A stretch of 64,000 nt of DNA, taken from NCBI RefSeq assembly GCF_034932365.1, contig NZ_JAYGHR010000082.1:12126-76125 (forward strand). Direction: 5' to 3'. The position numbers and the translations under genes are program-made. The DNA comes from Capilliphycus robustus. GTDB taxonomy: Bacteria > Cyanobacteriota > Cyanobacteriia > Cyanobacteriales > Microcoleaceae. Below are positions 61,114 through 64,000 of this stretch, one piece after another. Numbering within the stretch: position 1 is the stretch's first letter; each line of letters starts with the position of its first letter. A model generated the notes under the pieces. It was not told the origin of the DNA and ran no database searches. It saw nothing but the letters and a program-made list of their open reading frames with translations.

Positions 61114-63750
61114 ATGCTGAATTATCTTGGCCCTATAGAGGTCTTAGTTAACCAACCTATTGCTTTAATCGGAAGCTTTGACTCTGAAAAAATTCAGACG
61201 GTTTCCGTTGTTGCTGAAGACAAATATCCCCTCACAGTTAACCTCAATTCTAAATCTGGAATTTGGCACGTTAGTTTAGAGAAAGGATTCAATACCACAG
61301 GGGAACGTTGGCTACGCTTAAAAGGGTTTAATTCCCAAAATCAATCGGTTGCTGACCAAATTATTCGTTTAACGGTTTCTCAAGAAGGAAATCTTGGATC
61401 AGATCTGAATTTAATCACTCGATATACGACCCCATTTAAACAACAGGCGATTTCTTCGGCTCGTTTGACTCCCGAACAACAACACAATCTTAATGTTGGT
61501 GAAGTTCTCCCGCTCAACTCCTACAAATTAGTCAACAATCACCTGGAAGTTGAACTTAAAAATCCTTTAGGAACTGTGGGAAAATTAGGCTATTTCTATG
61601 AAGAACACGTCCTTTTAATTAAAAGCGGACAAATTCTCTGGTTTAATCGCGAAATTTTACCGCCTACTCCATCGGGAACTCAACTTTTGTGGATTACTCA
61701 AACAACTCCTCTGAAAACTAAACCGGAAGATTCGGCACAGTTGGGGATGAATCAAAGTGTTGAATTAACACCTGGAAATGCCTATACAATTCTCGGTTAT
61801 GCCTGTGTGGCTGATCATTTTCGGGTTACACTCGATCGCGATATTCCAGGTTTTGGTAAATATGGTTATATCTATCGTTATCACGCCGAACTTTGGGAAC
61901 AAGATAAAGCCATTACCTACAATACAAACGCTCTCAACCTGACAATTATTAATACCACTGCGTTGAAAAAACAACCTCTTGATGCGGCTTTTCTCCCTGA
62001 AACTGAAAAAGTGACGCTTCCGGCGGGAATGGTTTATGGCGTACAAAGTTACACGACGGAAGAGGGTCATTTAAAAGTCGCTTTTACGGAAAATTTACCG
62101 GGTTTTGGCAATACGGGTTATGTTTATCCCGATTTTGTACAACTCAGTCGAGGGGATCAACCTTTTGTCTCCTCTGTACCTGTAAAATATGAGGGGCCGT
62201 TTGAAGTTTTGGTTGATCAACTTACAACACTTAAGGGAACTTTTGATTCCAGTGTTGTGGCGGCGATTTCTTTAATGGCTGAAGATCGTTATAGTTTTGA
62301 TGTTGTTCTCAATGAGGCTGCGAAAACTTGGGAAGTGAGGTTAGCCAAGGGATTTAGTGAGGCGGGTTATCGATGGTTGAGACTAAAAGCAACGAATAAA
62401 AAAGGGGAGTTGGTTGCTTCTCAAGTGATCAATTTAACGGTTAGTAACAACCCCTTGACGGTGGGAGAAGGGTTAATATTAACGATTACCAATGATACGC
62501 TGTTTAAGGTCGCACCGTTTGATTCTGCGTCTCTCAATGCAAGTCAAAAAGTGGCGGTAAAAGCGGGTCAGAAGTTTAATGTCTTGAAGTATGGCTGGGT
62601 TGATGGTCATCTGAAAGTGTTGTTAAATAACGCGATTTCGCCGATAGGAATGTTTGGCTATTTTTTCCAAGGTCATGTTCAACTCAGCAAAGGGTCTGAA
62701 GTGCTGCGGTTTGAGATTGACAATGTACCGGATACGGATATTAATGCCCAATTATTGGTGATTAAAACCACGAATATTAAAGCAAAACCTGTTGATTCTT
62801 CTGAGTTAACACCGGATCAATTTGCGCCGTTGCTACTCGGTCAAACTTATCCAATTAAGGGTTATGCTTGCACTCAGGGTCATTTTCGCGTCACATTGGC
62901 TCAATCTGTTGAGGGATTTGGTAATGTTGGATTTATCTATTGGCAACACGTTCGTTTGCTACGAGATGGTCAAGAAATTGCTTTTGATCCTGATGCCTTG
63001 ACGATGACAATTGGACAAACAACGGTCTTGAAAAAACGTCCGGTTGATGCGAGTCGGTTGGAGGCTTCTGAGAAGACAACATTACCTACAGGTCGAGTTT
63101 ATGGAGTGAGAAGTTATGCGATCGCAGAGAATCATATTAGAGTCGCATTAACGGAAGAATTAAGCAATTTTGGCAATACGGGTTATGTGTTCCCAGATTA
63201 TGTAAAATTTCAGCGTGGGGGAAAAACGTTTAATCCTTTACCGGATCAAGTTGAATTGAATGTTCCCTATTTTTCACAACGAGATAATCCTCGGTATTCT
63301 TGGTCTACTTGTAATGTGACTTCGATCGCGATGGTGTTGTATTATTATGGTTTGCGATCGCAATCTGGGCGTCAGTTAGAGGATGAATTGTTGCAATGGT
63401 GTTTTAATTATGCGGGGGTTGGATCGCAAACGGAACATAATGTTTTAACGGCTTTAATTCGGGCTTATGGCTATAAAAGTAGTTTTAGTACGACTCGTCG
63501 TTGGTCTGAGATTAAAGAGGAATTAATTAATCGTCGTCCTGTGGTTATTGGGGCAGATTTAACGCCATCGGGTCATGTTTTAACGATTATTGGTTACAAC
63601 AAAAAAGGCTATATTGTTAATGATCCTTGGGGTGATGCTTACACGGGTTATTACAATACAGAAGGGCGATGCCTGTTGTATTCCTATGGCTATTTTAACC
63701 AAGTGGCGGGGCCGGATGGGAATGTTTGGGCGCATTTTATTGAACCTTAA
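61114..63750 (+). CDS. Internally duplicated protein with C-terminal C39-like cysteine peptidase
   Basis: 878 residues. Two long copies of one module: residues 1-350 (NYLGPIEVLVNQPIALIGSF) and about 350-710 (VKYEGPFEVLVDQLTTLKGTF). Each holds several SH3-like beta units with the recurring pattern TTLKKxPxDAxxL and FGNTGYVYPDF. The last 165 residues are a peptidase C39-like domain: Cys in SWSTCNVTSIAMVL, His in SGHVLTIIGY and Asp in VNDPWGDAY. No signal peptide is seen. The peptidase may process a partner or the cell wall; the repeats probably bind it. Confidence 0.85.
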   Translation: MLNYLGPIEVLVNQPIALIGSFDSEKIQTVSVVAEDKYPLTVNLNSKSGIWHVSLEKGFNTTGERWLRLKGFNSQNQSVADQIIRLTVSQEGNLGSDLNLITRYTTPFKQQAISSARLTPEQQHNLNVGEVLPLNSYKLVNNHLEVELKNPLGTVGKLGYFYEEHVLLIKSGQILWFNREILPPTPSGTQLLWITQTTPLKTKPEDSAQLGMNQSVELTPGNAYTILGYACVADHFRVTLDRDIPGFGKYGYIYRYHAELWEQDKAITYNTNALNLTIINTTALKKQPLDAAFLPETEKVTLPAGMVYGVQSYTTEEGHLKVAFTENLPGFGNTGYVYPDFVQLSRGDQPFVSSVPVKYEGPFEVLVDQLTTLKGTFDSSVVAAISLMAEDRYSFDVVLNEAAKTWEVRLAKGFSEAGYRWLRLKATNKKGELVASQVINLTVSNNPLTVGEGLILTITNDTLFKVAPFDSASLNASQKVAVKAGQKFNVLKYGWVDGHLKVLLNNAISPIGMFGYFFQGHVQLSKGSEVLRFEIDNVPDTDINAQLLVIKTTNIKAKPVDSSELTPDQFAPLLLGQTYPIKGYACTQGHFRVTLAQSVEGFGNVGFIYWQHVRLLRDGQEIAFDPDALTMTIGQTTVLKKRPVDASRLEASEKTTLPTGRVYGVRSYAIAENHIRVALTEELSNFGNTGYVFPDYVKFQRGGKTFNPLPDQVELNVPYFSQRDNPRYSWSTCNVTSIAMVLYYYGLRSQSGRQLEDELLQWCFNYAGVGSQTEHNVLTALIRAYGYKSSFSTTRRWSEIKEELINRRPVVIGADLTPSGHVLTIIGYNKKGYIVNDPWGDAYTGYYNTEGRCLLYSYGYFNQVAGPDGNVWAHFIEP

Positions 63751-63768
63751 GAGGTACACCGATTGGGT

Positions 63769-63801
63769 AGAAACCCGGTTTCTGCTAGAAACCGGGTTTC
63801 T
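63769..63801. terminator. Perfect hairpin after the C39-like gene
   Basis: AGAAACCCGGTTTCT, loop GCT, AGAAACCGGGTTTCT. The 15-base arms are exactly complementary at the central part. It is 19 bp after the stop codon and shares its core with the hairpin at 59649. Confidence 0.65.
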
Positions 63802-63887
63802 GGTTTGTACCTGATACAATAAATCGCTGATCTCAGGTTAATATAAAATACTCGAATATTTGCTACCAATGCTTCTAGGTTCTCAGT

Positions 63888-64000
63888 CTCCCCAAGCAAG
63901 CTATCCCCCCTCGCCCCCTTTTATCCCCCCTCGCCCCCCTTTGAAAGGGAGGAATTAGTTGGGGGAAATAATTTCAGGGAATAAGGGGGCTGGGGTCACG
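63888..64000. repeat. C-rich repeat at window end
   Basis: TATCCCCCCTCGCCCCC twice, then TTTGAAAGGGAGG and AGGGGGCTGGGG, which can pair with it. Related to the CCCCCTTTTTTAAGGGGGG segment near 29400 within the M50 gene. No gene here. Confidence 0.55.

Overview
The window is the chromosome of a filamentous, Oscillatoriales-type cyanobacterium (Lyngbya, Limnoraphis or Planktothrix-like; genus not resolved). Evidence: a chlorophyll biosynthesis gene (chlM), many HIP1 octamers (GCGATCGC), families largely restricted to cyanobacteria (GUN4, AMIN, DUF1822, DUF3172, Npun_F0494), and many short palindromic repeats and decayed insertion sequences. No rRNA, intact tRNA or CRISPR array was found.

Layout. 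1-3.7 kb: 3' part of chlM, a small membrane protein, a Uma2-type nuclease, a toxin-antitoxin-like pair, DUF423 and methionine aminopeptidase. 3.7-12.9 kb, all minus strand: DUF364, a nucleotidyltransferase, a pentapeptide-repeat protein, DUF1822 beside a sigma-like protein, and a subtilase beside an HTH-AAA ATPase. 13.8-23 kb: an ArsC/Spx-like protein, small conserved proteins, a RecB-like nuclease with recJ, bioD, a Ser/Thr kinase and a zinc-ribbon/GUN4 protein. 23-26.5 kb: a scar zone with an IS200/IS605-type mini-element, a truncated gene, a tRNA relic, a small ORF with an internal stop, and an ISL3-type IS that is itself split by a mini-element.

26.7-40.2 kb is an apparent secreted-toxin locus. 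A 2730-residue protein carries a DUF4114 domain, acidic repeats, two protease domains, LysM, coiled coil, a PPC domain and a C-terminal nucleotidyltransferase toxin-like tip. After it come a probable immunity gene, a protein derived from the C-terminal half of arginyl-tRNA synthetase, an M50-type membrane peptidase and an HlyD-type adaptor. The inverted repeat CCGTA-N4-TACGG lies upstream of both the giant gene and the peptidase gene, suggesting shared control.

41-43 kb is decayed (Pro/Gln repeat ORF, TPS-domain relic, IS630 relic). 43.3-50.0 kb is a three-gene vWA-MoxR-VMAP conflict system: CHAT protease-VMAP protein, MoxR AAA ATPase, and a vWA-caspase protein whose usual catalytic Cys-His sequence has changed to Val-Asn. 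50-64 kb returns to housekeeping and conserved genes (SDR, NUDIX, AMIN, DUF3172, clpS, CPBP protease, ferredoxin, cobQ, prxQ, a C39-like peptidase) interspersed with short tandem repeats, a pair of inverted 86-bp repeats and a second copy of the 400-bp mini-element just upstream of prxQ.
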